This document shows positions 27,189-34,537 of a stretch of 64,000 nt of DNA, piece after piece. The notes beneath the pieces are model-generated. The model was not told the DNA's origin and searched no databases. It worked only from the letters and a program-made list of their open reading frames with translations. The stretch's first letter is position 1; each line of letters starts with the position of its first letter. Source of the stretch: Sulfurimonas sp. RIFCSPLOWO2_12_36_12 (lineage in GTDB: Bacteria > Campylobacterota > Campylobacteria > Campylobacterales > Sulfurimonadaceae); assembly GCA_001829675.1 (NCBI GenBank), contig MIBZ01000019.1:1-64000 (forward strand), written 5' to 3'. A program made the position numbers and the translations under genes.

Positions 27189-29575
27189 TTTTTATTCTTT
27201 TCTTCAGATATTTGTATATACTCAGTGTCGCCAAAAGAGCTTGATGGTGTGCCTAGTTCCAGATGATTATATTTTAAAAAGAGTTCTTGCTTGTCTTTAA
27301 TATTTTCTACAATAGGATAATATTTAGCTTTTGTTTGTGCAGACAAATCGGCAATTCCTGCTTGTGCCTCTTCGTAAGTTGCAAAAACCCCGTATAAAAT
27401 TTTAATCCACTCTGCATTTGTGCCATATCTTAGAACGAATGTTTTGTTGCTGATTTGCTCTTTGTCGATAAGAGCAATGGCATCATCAAGTTTAGTAAAG
27501 GTTGTAAGGTTTATAGTAAAGGCTCCTTTATCTGCTTTGAGAAACTTTTGTTTAAAATCTTTATTTGTAAAATATGGCTGTGGCAGTTTAGGTACAAGTT
27601 TTACTATTTTTGTTTTGATAACCTCTTTTTGTTGGGCGATTTCTTTAGGCTGCAACTCACTTAGAGCATCTAAAAATTTCTTATAAAGCTCTTTGATTTT
27701 AGCTATTGAGACAACTTCGTAATTTTTGTTTTGAGCTTTTTTCATACTATCAAGTTCATTGTTTGCAAGTTTGGAACTGCTATAAATTCCATACGCCATT
27801 GCATTTTTAAGTGTCTCTTTTTCAATCATATCAACAATAAAAGCCTGTTTTGTCGCATTATGTTCTTTTATAAAAGCAAAAGTGTCATACACAGAATCAA
27901 AACTGCTAATAAAAATTGTAAAATCGCTATCGTTGGCATCTAAAAATATATCTTTAAACATCAAAATATCTTCAAGCGTATCAACTGTTTTTATCTCTTT
28001 TTGTGGTGCAACTGTTTTTACATCAGGTGTTTGTGTTAGTATGTCCATGGTCGCAAAAGCTAGAGGATTATTTGCAAGTTCTGCATCTTTGGCATATTTG
28101 TTGTTGTATTTGCTTTTTGTAAAATCAATAAAACTTTCTTTTGTAGGGTCTAAATCAAAAAACGAAACAAGCTCGCCTGTTTCAAATAAAAGTTTAAAAT
28201 AATCATTCAACCTATTTTGATAAGACTCAATAAGTGAGACCTGCGCACTATTAAGCTGTCTTTGGGCAATTAATAATATTTGCAAATCCTGTTCTCCGTT
28301 TTGAAAAGCTTCCCAATATGAAGAAACCATCAATTCAGAGGAATCGACTTCTTGCTTGGTACTGCTTATTGCTCCATCAAGCATACTTAATGATTGAAAC
28401 AAATCAGAAATAATCCATTTTATCTTTCTTCTCTCTTGTTCAATTTGATAGTTAAGCTCTCTGATTGTGCTATAAGATGAAACTATGGCATTAGAGTCCC
28501 TACCGCCATTGTATAGATTGTATTTTAGGCTTAGTAGAATTTCGCTAGTGTCTTCTATATTGTTTTCTTCAAATGCTATATCTTTGTCAAAAGTCTTTGT
28601 TTGAGTAAAAGAGAGATCTACTTTTGGTTTAAATCCAGATTGCACTGCTTTTAGTTTGTACTCCTCTGATTTAACCGTTGTTTGATAGCTTACTATATTT
28701 AAATTCTTTTGATTGCCTTTTTGCAGTAGTTCATCAAGAGAGTCTATCTTTATGGCGTATTCAAATTCATATGGCAGAGTATATTTGAAATCTTCCCCGA
28801 CTATATACTCATAATATTTCAATGCTTCTACAAATTTTAAATTGGTTTGGCTTAGTTTTGATTCTGCATTAGCAACGCTTGCTTTTATGGAGCTAATATC
28901 CCCGATAGAAGCATCTCCTAGTTCATATTTTATAGTCACAATTTCAAGTATTTTTCGCAACATCTCCATGTTTTTTTTAGTTATAGCATAAGATTGAGAG
29001 GAAAAAACTACACCAAAATATGCTTTGATTGCATTTTGTATCTCTTGACTAATGGCAAGTTCATAACGGTTTTTTGATACTTCCAAGCTTTTTTCAAGCG
29101 CTTTGATTTTATACTCGGTTGCACCGCCTGAGTAGAGATTTTGTCTAAGTATTAATTTTAAATTTTCATCTTTATAGTCAAATGTACCGCTTACATTGCT
29201 ATCACTGCCCGGGGTTACATAGTTTTTGCCATAGCTGTACTCAACATCAACCATTGGCTTGTATCCCGCATATCCATCATCAAGATTTATTTGAGCGCGT
29301 CTTACTTTTTCTCTTTGGGCTTTTAGATTGTGGTTGTTTGAGATAGTTTCTAAGATTACATCTATCAAAGATACTTTGGAGTAATTTTGAATTTTTTTCT
29401 CTTCATCTTCATCTATGCCAAAACTTTTTTTACTCTTGTTTATGGAAAGGTTACTCTCTTGTACAGGTTTTTGCATGCCGCTTAGATTCGCATCTACTGC
29501 ACTTTCTGCCATCCCAAGGGTACAATTTAGTATAAAAATTACAATTAAAATCTCTATTTGTTTATAAAAAGTCAT
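27185..29575 (-). CDS. TolC-family outer-membrane channel fused to two SPOR-like domains
   Basis: A 796-residue protein, much longer than TolC (about 450-490). An N-terminal export signal precedes two outer-membrane efflux halves (residues about 70-470), with paired motifs YSGGATEYKI and YNLYNGGRDSNAIV. The C-terminal 300 residues hold two SPOR-like units, about 551-635 (FTIFISSFDSVYDTFAFI, AMAYGIYSSSKLA) and 684-760 (GAFTINLTTFTKLDDAIALI, WIKILYGVFATYEEAQAGI). SPOR domains bind peptidoglycan lacking stem peptides. In the locus this is the outer-membrane channel for the RTX adhesin; the SPOR tail may tether it to the cell wall. It overlaps its neighbours by 1 and 4 bp. Confidence 0.85.
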   Translation of the reverse strand: MTFYKQIEILIVIFILNCTLGMAESAVDANLSGMQKPVQESNLSINKSKKSFGIDEDEEKKIQNYSKVSLIDVILETISNNHNLKAQREKVRRAQINLDDGYAGYKPMVDVEYSYGKNYVTPGSDSNVSGTFDYKDENLKLILRQNLYSGGATEYKIKALEKSLEVSKNRYELAISQEIQNAIKAYFGVVFSSQSYAITKKNMEMLRKILEIVTIKYELGDASIGDISSIKASVANAESKLSQTNLKFVEALKYYEYIVGEDFKYTLPYEFEYAIKIDSLDELLQKGNQKNLNIVSYQTTVKSEEYKLKAVQSGFKPKVDLSFTQTKTFDKDIAFEENNIEDTSEILLSLKYNLYNGGRDSNAIVSSYSTIRELNYQIEQERRKIKWIISDLFQSLSMLDGAISSTKQEVDSSELMVSSYWEAFQNGEQDLQILLIAQRQLNSAQVSLIESYQNRLNDYFKLLFETGELVSFFDLDPTKESFIDFTKSKYNNKYAKDAELANNPLAFATMDILTQTPDVKTVAPQKEIKTVDTLEDILMFKDIFLDANDSDFTIFISSFDSVYDTFAFIKEHNATKQAFIVDMIEKETLKNAMAYGIYSSSKLANNELDSMKKAQNKNYEVVSIAKIKELYKKFLDALSELQPKEIAQQKEVIKTKIVKLVPKLPQPYFTNKDFKQKFLKADKGAFTINLTTFTKLDDAIALIDKEQISNKTFVLRYGTNAEWIKILYGVFATYEEAQAGIADLSAQTKAKYYPIVENIKDKQELFLKYNHLELGTPSSSFGDTEYIQISEEKNKN

Positions 29576-30243
29576 TATTTTTTTTCAATCCTGATTATAA
29601 GATATCCATTTTCATTCTGATTGAGAATATTTGTCGGATTTGATTTGAGCAAATCGATGCGAACATCTTTTATCTCATATCCCATCTGTCTGATAAGGTT
29701 TCTAGCATTTATCGTTCTTGCCAGTGAGATTTGTTTCATAACGGTTGCACTTATTTGATTTGTAGAGTCAACAGCACTTATTTTGACTATATGTTTTGGG
29801 TATTTTTGCTTTATTTCTTTGATAAATTTTCTTATTTGCACAATGATAGGATTGTCAAGTTTAATCGCATTACTCCCGAAATTTAAGAGCAGATACTCCT
29901 CTGTTACTACAACTTCTTGTTTTGTAACTTCATCTTCATATATTCTGCTCAAATCCTTTCCGGCAATTTCTATTTGGCTTGTGTAATCTTTGGTATGAAT
30001 TTTTTGAGTATCTTCTATTATTTGTTTTTTATTTTCAATTGTTTCTGGTTTTTTTATCTCTTCTTGTATAACTTCATTTTTTACTATCGATCCGGTGTAA
30101 GAAACTTTAAATTTAAATTGTGAGTAATAAACGATATTTACAATAGTTATGAGTAAAAATAGCAACATTACCAAGATAACCGATGAAAAGATATCAACAA
30201 ATGCAGGCCAAGGATTAAACTCTTCTATGCATTTTTTTGCCAT
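29575..30243 (-). CDS. MotB/OmpA-like ion-channel partner with peptidoglycan-binding domain
   Basis: A 222-residue protein with one N-terminal membrane helix (about 13-40). It starts WPAFVDIFSSVILVMLLFLL, with Asp17 at the position where MotB, ExbD and TolR keep their proton-carrying Asp. A linker of about 70 charged residues leads to an OmpA-like domain (about 120-222). It contains AVDST and SLARTINARNLIRQMGY, so the Asp and Arg that bind diaminopimelate in OmpA appear to be kept. The layout equals MotB, ZorB or a TolR/Pal hybrid. It directly follows the TolQ/MotA-like gene by 3 bp and overlaps the TolC gene by one base. Confidence 0.82.
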   Translation of the reverse strand: MAKKCIEEFNPWPAFVDIFSSVILVMLLFLLITIVNIVYYSQFKFKVSYTGSIVKNEVIQEEIKKPETIENKKQIIEDTQKIHTKDYTSQIEIAGKDLSRIYEDEVTKQEVVVTEEYLLLNFGSNAIKLDNPIIVQIRKFIKEIKQKYPKHIVKISAVDSTNQISATVMKQISLARTINARNLIRQMGYEIKDVRIDLLKSNPTNILNQNENGYLIIRIEKK

Positions 30244-30246
30244 AAT

Positions 30247-31389
30247 CTAGTTTTGCTTTATTGCTTCTGGAGAATTTTCCATAAGCCCTTGATTTTGTTT
30301 TTGAATTTCCAATAACTGCTTCATAGTTTTATGCTGACTTGTTGCTATATTTGCAAGAGATTGTATGGACTCATCAAGTTTGCTTGAATTTGAAAACTGA
30401 TTGATGTTTAACTCTTTTATTGAATTTACGATGCTCTCTAAAAGAGCTATTTGATTTGAGGTTGATTTAGCAGTGGACTCTAAATTTTCTGAGAGCATTT
30501 TATATATGATTTCATTTCCCTCAGAGCTTCTTTTCATCTCTTCTTTTAGTCCGCTCATAGATTCTCCAAAAATATCCAAAAATTTACTTGAAGCCATAGA
30601 ATCTGATGGAGCAGCTTGTTGAACCACACCATGTTGGACGATACCTATATGCTTAATGCCCTCATTTTCTCTAAATTTTTGAATCTCCTCATCAGACTGT
30701 GAGTCGATGATTCTCCCCTTCATCCAGTCTTCTATGTCTTCTATAAAAGACTCTTGATTTCTGCTGAGAATATAACTCTTAAGACTTAGAATAATAGCTG
30801 TGGCAACACCGAACAAAGAAGATCCAAAGCCTATCGCCATACCGCTTAGAGGTCCTGAGAATCCGGAGACAACCTCTGCAATGTTTATGTCTCCACCCAA
30901 AGATAAAACAATAGCACCCATATCATCAATTGCTTTGAGCAAGCCTGTGAAAGTTCCAAAAAGCCCTATCAACAAAGCAGTTGCGGTAAAAAAGTTTATA
31001 TATACTTTTTGAGAAGCGAATTTTTCGTCAAGCCAAGTAGTTACATCTCTTGCTTCTGTTTGGGTAAAATAGAGAGTTCCTCCTTGGGCTCTCTTATAAA
31101 ACATATGAGCAATGCTTGCCGGCATTATTCTATCAATGCCCTTAAGATATTGCGTAAGCTCGCCACCTTTTTTATATGCCAAAATACCAAATGTTCCGGC
31201 TAACATAGTTAATCTAAAAGCTGAGTGATAGACTATGATTATGCCAATTGCAAGAACTGTAAAAACCGCAATGTTAAAAGCCAAAGCAGCCATAAAAAAG
31301 GTGATAAAAGCATTAAGGTTAGAAAATACTAAAAAAAAGATAAAAAGCCAAAAGATAAAATAAATTTTTAATATTCTAATTCGTCTCAT
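30247..31389 (-). CDS. MotA/TolQ/ExbB proton-channel family protein
   Basis: A 380-residue inner-membrane protein. Two helices lie at about 8-60, and the family core consists of TM3 (about 130-152, LLIGLFGTFTGLLKAI) and TM4 (about 180-208, LSGMAIGFGSSLFGVATAI), the pair that lines the ion path in ExbB, TolQ and MotA. A cytoplasmic tail of about 170 residues is rich in Ser, Glu, Lys and Gln and looks helical, which is longer than in TolQ. With the Asp-bearing OmpA-domain partner it should form a 5:2-type ion-driven motor (known for the family; inferred here). Adjacent genes are the two-TM sensor (7 bp upstream) and the OmpA-like gene (3 bp downstream). Confidence 0.85.
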   Translation of the reverse strand: MRRIRILKIYFIFWLFIFFLVFSNLNAFITFFMAALAFNIAVFTVLAIGIIIVYHSAFRLTMLAGTFGILAYKKGGELTQYLKGIDRIMPASIAHMFYKRAQGGTLYFTQTEARDVTTWLDEKFASQKVYINFFTATALLIGLFGTFTGLLKAIDDMGAIVLSLGGDINIAEVVSGFSGPLSGMAIGFGSSLFGVATAIILSLKSYILSRNQESFIEDIEDWMKGRIIDSQSDEEIQKFRENEGIKHIGIVQHGVVQQAAPSDSMASSKFLDIFGESMSGLKEEMKRSSEGNEIIYKMLSENLESTAKSTSNQIALLESIVNSIKELNINQFSNSSKLDESIQSLANIATSQHKTMKQLLEIQKQNQGLMENSPEAIKQN

Positions 31390-31396
31390 AAGTCAC

Positions 31397-32350
31397 CTAA
31401 AATAAAAATAAAATAACAGAAATTACTAATCCCAAAGCAACGGTTGTGACAGTGTTTGTCATGTCGCCTGCAATATTGACAAAACCACCACTTACATCTA
31501 TGCTCTCTCCTACCACCATCAAACCGACATCCACTCCATTTATATCAGTAATTTTTTTAGCCACTCTAAAATAATTGTTATCAAGAACATAGCCAGACTG
31601 CTTAAATTTTTCAAATGTTTCAGAATCTATTGTGTTTATGGTTGTTGCAAATTTCGTATCGTATTCTACTTGTTTTAGAGTGTAGTTTTCATTTACTTCT
31701 TTGTACTTATCTGCTTTTTCTTCTAGAGATAAAAAGGTAAGCATCTTCTTATCAAGTAAAAACAAGTATTCGCCCCCTTCTTTTGTTATTTGTGCTCTTA
31801 AAGCATGTATGGATTCTTTTATTTCTAAAACGCCATAAACAACTTCATTTTTTTGCAAAGGAACCATGTGAACAAAGAAAACACCATTTTCTAAAACCTC
31901 TACCCCGGAGAGTGCTCTTTTGCCGGTAACAACTGCATTTAAAGTATTTCTTAACGGTTTGTCTTTGTTTGTTGCGCTTATTAAATCTATACTCAAGCTA
32001 TTAAATTCGCTTTTGAGAAACTCTTCGTTTAAAGATTTTTTAAATGCATCTACAACTGCAATATTGTTTGTTTCAAGAGCCTCTAAAAGTGGTTTGTCTT
32101 GCTTGATTATTGCTGCTATTTTTTTAAATTCATCATGCTTGTTTTGCACTTTTGCATCTAGTTTTAGTTCGTAACTCTCGAACATACTGGTGTAAACTTT
32201 TTCTGAAACTCTATCCGTCATGGTCATAATAACATACATAGAAATAAAAATCCCGACTATGGATATAATCGATAGTGTTGTAAACCAAAGGCCTTTATTT
32301 TTTTTAAGCTGTGCTATTAATTCTTGTAGTCTTTTAATGAAAGTAAACAT
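31397..32350 (-). CDS. Two-TM periplasmic sensor-like protein without a cytoplasmic output domain
   Basis: A 317-residue protein: a short cytoplasmic start, TM1 about 20-42, a periplasmic domain of about 250 residues that resembles the ligand-binding (Cache-type) region of chemoreceptors, and TM2 at about 297-317. The protein stops right at the end of TM2 (ILFLF), with no HAMP, methyl-accepting or kinase part. The frame shows no sign of a recent frameshift: the next gene follows after 7 bp with its own start. It may sense a periplasmic signal and act through contacts in the membrane, for example with the adjacent TolQ/MotA-like channel (inference). Confidence 0.7.
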   Translation of the reverse strand: MFTFIKRLQELIAQLKKNKGLWFTTLSIISIVGIFISMYVIMTMTDRVSEKVYTSMFESYELKLDAKVQNKHDEFKKIAAIIKQDKPLLEALETNNIAVVDAFKKSLNEEFLKSEFNSLSIDLISATNKDKPLRNTLNAVVTGKRALSGVEVLENGVFFVHMVPLQKNEVVYGVLEIKESIHALRAQITKEGGEYLFLLDKKMLTFLSLEEKADKYKEVNENYTLKQVEYDTKFATTINTIDSETFEKFKQSGYVLDNNYFRVAKKITDINGVDVGLMVVGESIDVSGGFVNIAGDMTNTVTTVALGLVISVILFLF

Positions 32351-32388
32351 TTTTAAATTCCCTTATTGATATTTTAAATTTAATACTA

Positions 32389-33210
32389 CTATTGAGAGAT
32401 TCTTGTTTGCATTTTTGTAACAGCTTCATCAAAAGGTTTCGGGTCAAAACCAAACTCTTCAACTCTTATTTTTGCCTGTTTTATACATCTCTCATCAAAT
32501 GGTTTTGAAATATTACATATAAGTTTTACTATATTTAATATTTTTGCATGCTTCTCAAACTGGGCAGGTGCTTTGGCTATATTATCGCTAAACTTAATGC
32601 CGTTTATAATATTTTGAGTTATATTCCAATGTTTAAAAATTGCAGAGGTTACCTCTGCTGTGCTAACTCCGACAAACTCTTTTTCTACTGCGCTTATATC
32701 GTCAAATCTTTCGTTAATTTGTTGAAGAAAATCATCTTTTTTGTTCTCATCTACTATAGCACTATTTATGAGAAATTTACCGCTTTCTTGCAAAAAAGAT
32801 GGCAAGATTAGCTCTTTCTTCAACTCCATATCCACTTGGTTCATCCATAGGCTTACAAAGTTTGACTGCATATTCGCGATTCTTAAAAACTCGTCACTAT
32901 TCCCGCCATACGCATTCAAATCACTGTTTAAAGCTTTTTTAATGCCGGTTCCTAAAGCTATTGAAATAGTAAAATTTATTCCCAAAAGAGTTACAGCACG
33001 CTCAAGCGTATCTATCTTAGATGCAAAACCAAACATTGCAGAATTTGCGGTTTTTAAAATAGTGCTTACCATTAGAGGGTCTTGTTCAATTATTTTTACT
33101 AAATCATCCGTATCAAAATTATCTGTCTTTTTGAATTCTTCTATATCTAAAACAGTTTTTGGCAAAGGTGCTAAAATATCTATTCTTTTTAAGAGTTCAA
33201 TATAAGTCAT
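32389..33210 (-). CDS. HDOD domain protein
   Basis: A 273-residue cytoplasmic protein with an HDOD domain over about residues 10-205: LPKTVLDIEEF, VKIIEQDPLMVSTILKTANSAMFG, and IDTLERAVTLLGINFTISIA. HDOD domains are HD-like folds without the metal-binding residues and act in signalling complexes, often next to GGDEF/EAL proteins. I choose ATG 33210, with AGGA upstream; an in-frame TTG at 33219 sits too close to that site. It lies between the HlyD gene (58 bp upstream) and the two-TM sensor gene. Confidence 0.85.
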   Translation of the reverse strand: MTYIELLKRIDILAPLPKTVLDIEEFKKTDNFDTDDLVKIIEQDPLMVSTILKTANSAMFGFASKIDTLERAVTLLGINFTISIALGTGIKKALNSDLNAYGGNSDEFLRIANMQSNFVSLWMNQVDMELKKELILPSFLQESGKFLINSAIVDENKKDDFLQQINERFDDISAVEKEFVGVSTAEVTSAIFKHWNITQNIINGIKFSDNIAKAPAQFEKHAKILNIVKLICNISKPFDERCIKQAKIRVEEFGFDPKPFDEAVTKMQTRISQ

Positions 33211-33268
33211 TATAGGCAAATCCTATTTTAAAATTATCGTATAATAGCACTTAAATCCCTTAAATAAG

Positions 33269-34537
33269 TTAAATTTCCTTAAAAGAATTTTGAGCAATAT
33301 CTTTTAATGGTTTTATAAGGTATCTTAAAACACTCTTTTTGCCTGTCAAAATATTAATATTTGCAACCATTCCGGGAAGAATTTGAGAGTTTTCATCAAA
33401 TCCAAGCTTATCAGCTTTTATTTTTAAGATATAGTATCTGTTTCCAAGTTTATCTTCTGTGCTATCAGGAGATATGGAGACTATCCTGCCTTCTAAAAGA
33501 CCGTATTTTGAAAAATCATACGCCGTTATTTCAATGGAAACTTTTTGATTACTCCAAATCTGGGCTCTATCGCTTGTTTTTATCTTTGCTTCTATGACAA
33601 GTTTATCTTCTATCGGCGTTATTTCTGCTATGTTATCTCCGGGCTTTATGATTCCGTCTATTGTATTAAAATAGAGTTTATTGACTACACCGTTGACTGG
33701 ACTGATAATATCTTTTCGTAAATCTCTATCTAGGCTGGCTTTGTGTTTTTCTTGGATTTGTCGGATATTTAACCTTACTTCAGAAAGCTGTTTGAGGTTT
33801 TTTGAGAGCATTTCTGAATTTACACTTTTTAGCTTTTTTTCTGACTCTTTTATCTCCTCTTCTGCGATAGGAATCAAACTTCTAACATTTTGTATTTCAG
33901 TAACAAGAGTCTGTTTTTTTGATAGTTCTACTAAGTAATTTTTCCTCGATACGACATTCTTTTTCAACATTGCATCTTGTATTTGCATATTTTCATTTAC
34001 GAGTTGCATCTCTATTTCAAGATTTTTTAATTTCGTTTTTAATTCATCAAGTTTAAGAGCTTTTTGTCTTAATTGGTCTTGCGCTATTCCGAGTTGCCTT
34101 TTGTGATTTGCATTTTCTTCCTCAAAAGTTTGTTGCTCGCTTTTTACAATAGCGTTTATGTTTTGTATAAATTCTTTAGTAAAAATAAGGCTTTTGTTCT
34201 CAATAAGAGCCTCAAGGCGCATCTCTCTTGCTTGAAGTGCCATTATTTCAAGCTCTTGCGATTTAAGATCAGCCATAAAATAGTCATTTTTTAGGGTGTA
34301 TAAAACATCCCCTTTCTTTACGCCATCACCTTCATTGATGAGAATATTTGTAATGATACCGCCCTCAAAGTGCTGTAAAATTTTCGTTTGTCCAGAGGGG
34401 ATAACTCTTCCTTCTCCTTTTACCACTTCATCAATTTCGGCAAAAGCTGCCCAAACAAAAAAGATAACCACAAATGCCATCATGGGGTAAATAACTAATC
34501 TATAATTCCAAGGCTCTTCTTGATAATGGAGTTTCAT
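33269..34537 (-). CDS. Type I secretion periplasmic adaptor (HlyD/LapC family)
   Basis: A 422-residue membrane fusion protein. One TM helix near residues 15-32 is followed by a lipoyl half-motif (EGRVIPSGQTKILQHFEGG), a long coiled-coil hairpin (about 90-265), and the second half with beta-barrel (DIISPVNGVVNKLYFNTIDG, ITPIEDKLVIEAKI). The C-terminal PGMVANINILTGKKSVLRYL is the typical HlyD-family end. It links the ABC exporter to the TolC channel. Its ATG overlaps the ABC transporter stop (ATGA), so the two are translationally coupled. Confidence 0.93.
   Translation of the reverse strand: MKLHYQEEPWNYRLVIYPMMAFVVIFFVWAAFAEIDEVVKGEGRVIPSGQTKILQHFEGGIITNILINEGDGVKKGDVLYTLKNDYFMADLKSQELEIMALQAREMRLEALIENKSLIFTKEFIQNINAIVKSEQQTFEEENANHKRQLGIAQDQLRQKALKLDELKTKLKNLEIEMQLVNENMQIQDAMLKKNVVSRKNYLVELSKKQTLVTEIQNVRSLIPIAEEEIKESEKKLKSVNSEMLSKNLKQLSEVRLNIRQIQEKHKASLDRDLRKDIISPVNGVVNKLYFNTIDGIIKPGDNIAEITPIEDKLVIEAKIKTSDRAQIWSNQKVSIEITAYDFSKYGLLEGRIVSISPDSTEDKLGNRYYILKIKADKLGFDENSQILPGMVANINILTGKKSVLRYLIKPLKDIAQNSFKEI

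Noticed and set aside
29575-31389. Zorya anti-phage system
   Set aside because: The channel plus OmpA-domain pair fits ZorA/ZorB in layout, but no ZorC/ZorD/ZorE-like gene is present and the genes are embedded among secretion genes.
31397-32350. Frameshifted methyl-accepting chemotaxis protein
   Set aside because: No chemoreceptor signalling-domain sequence follows in any frame; the next gene starts 7 bp later.
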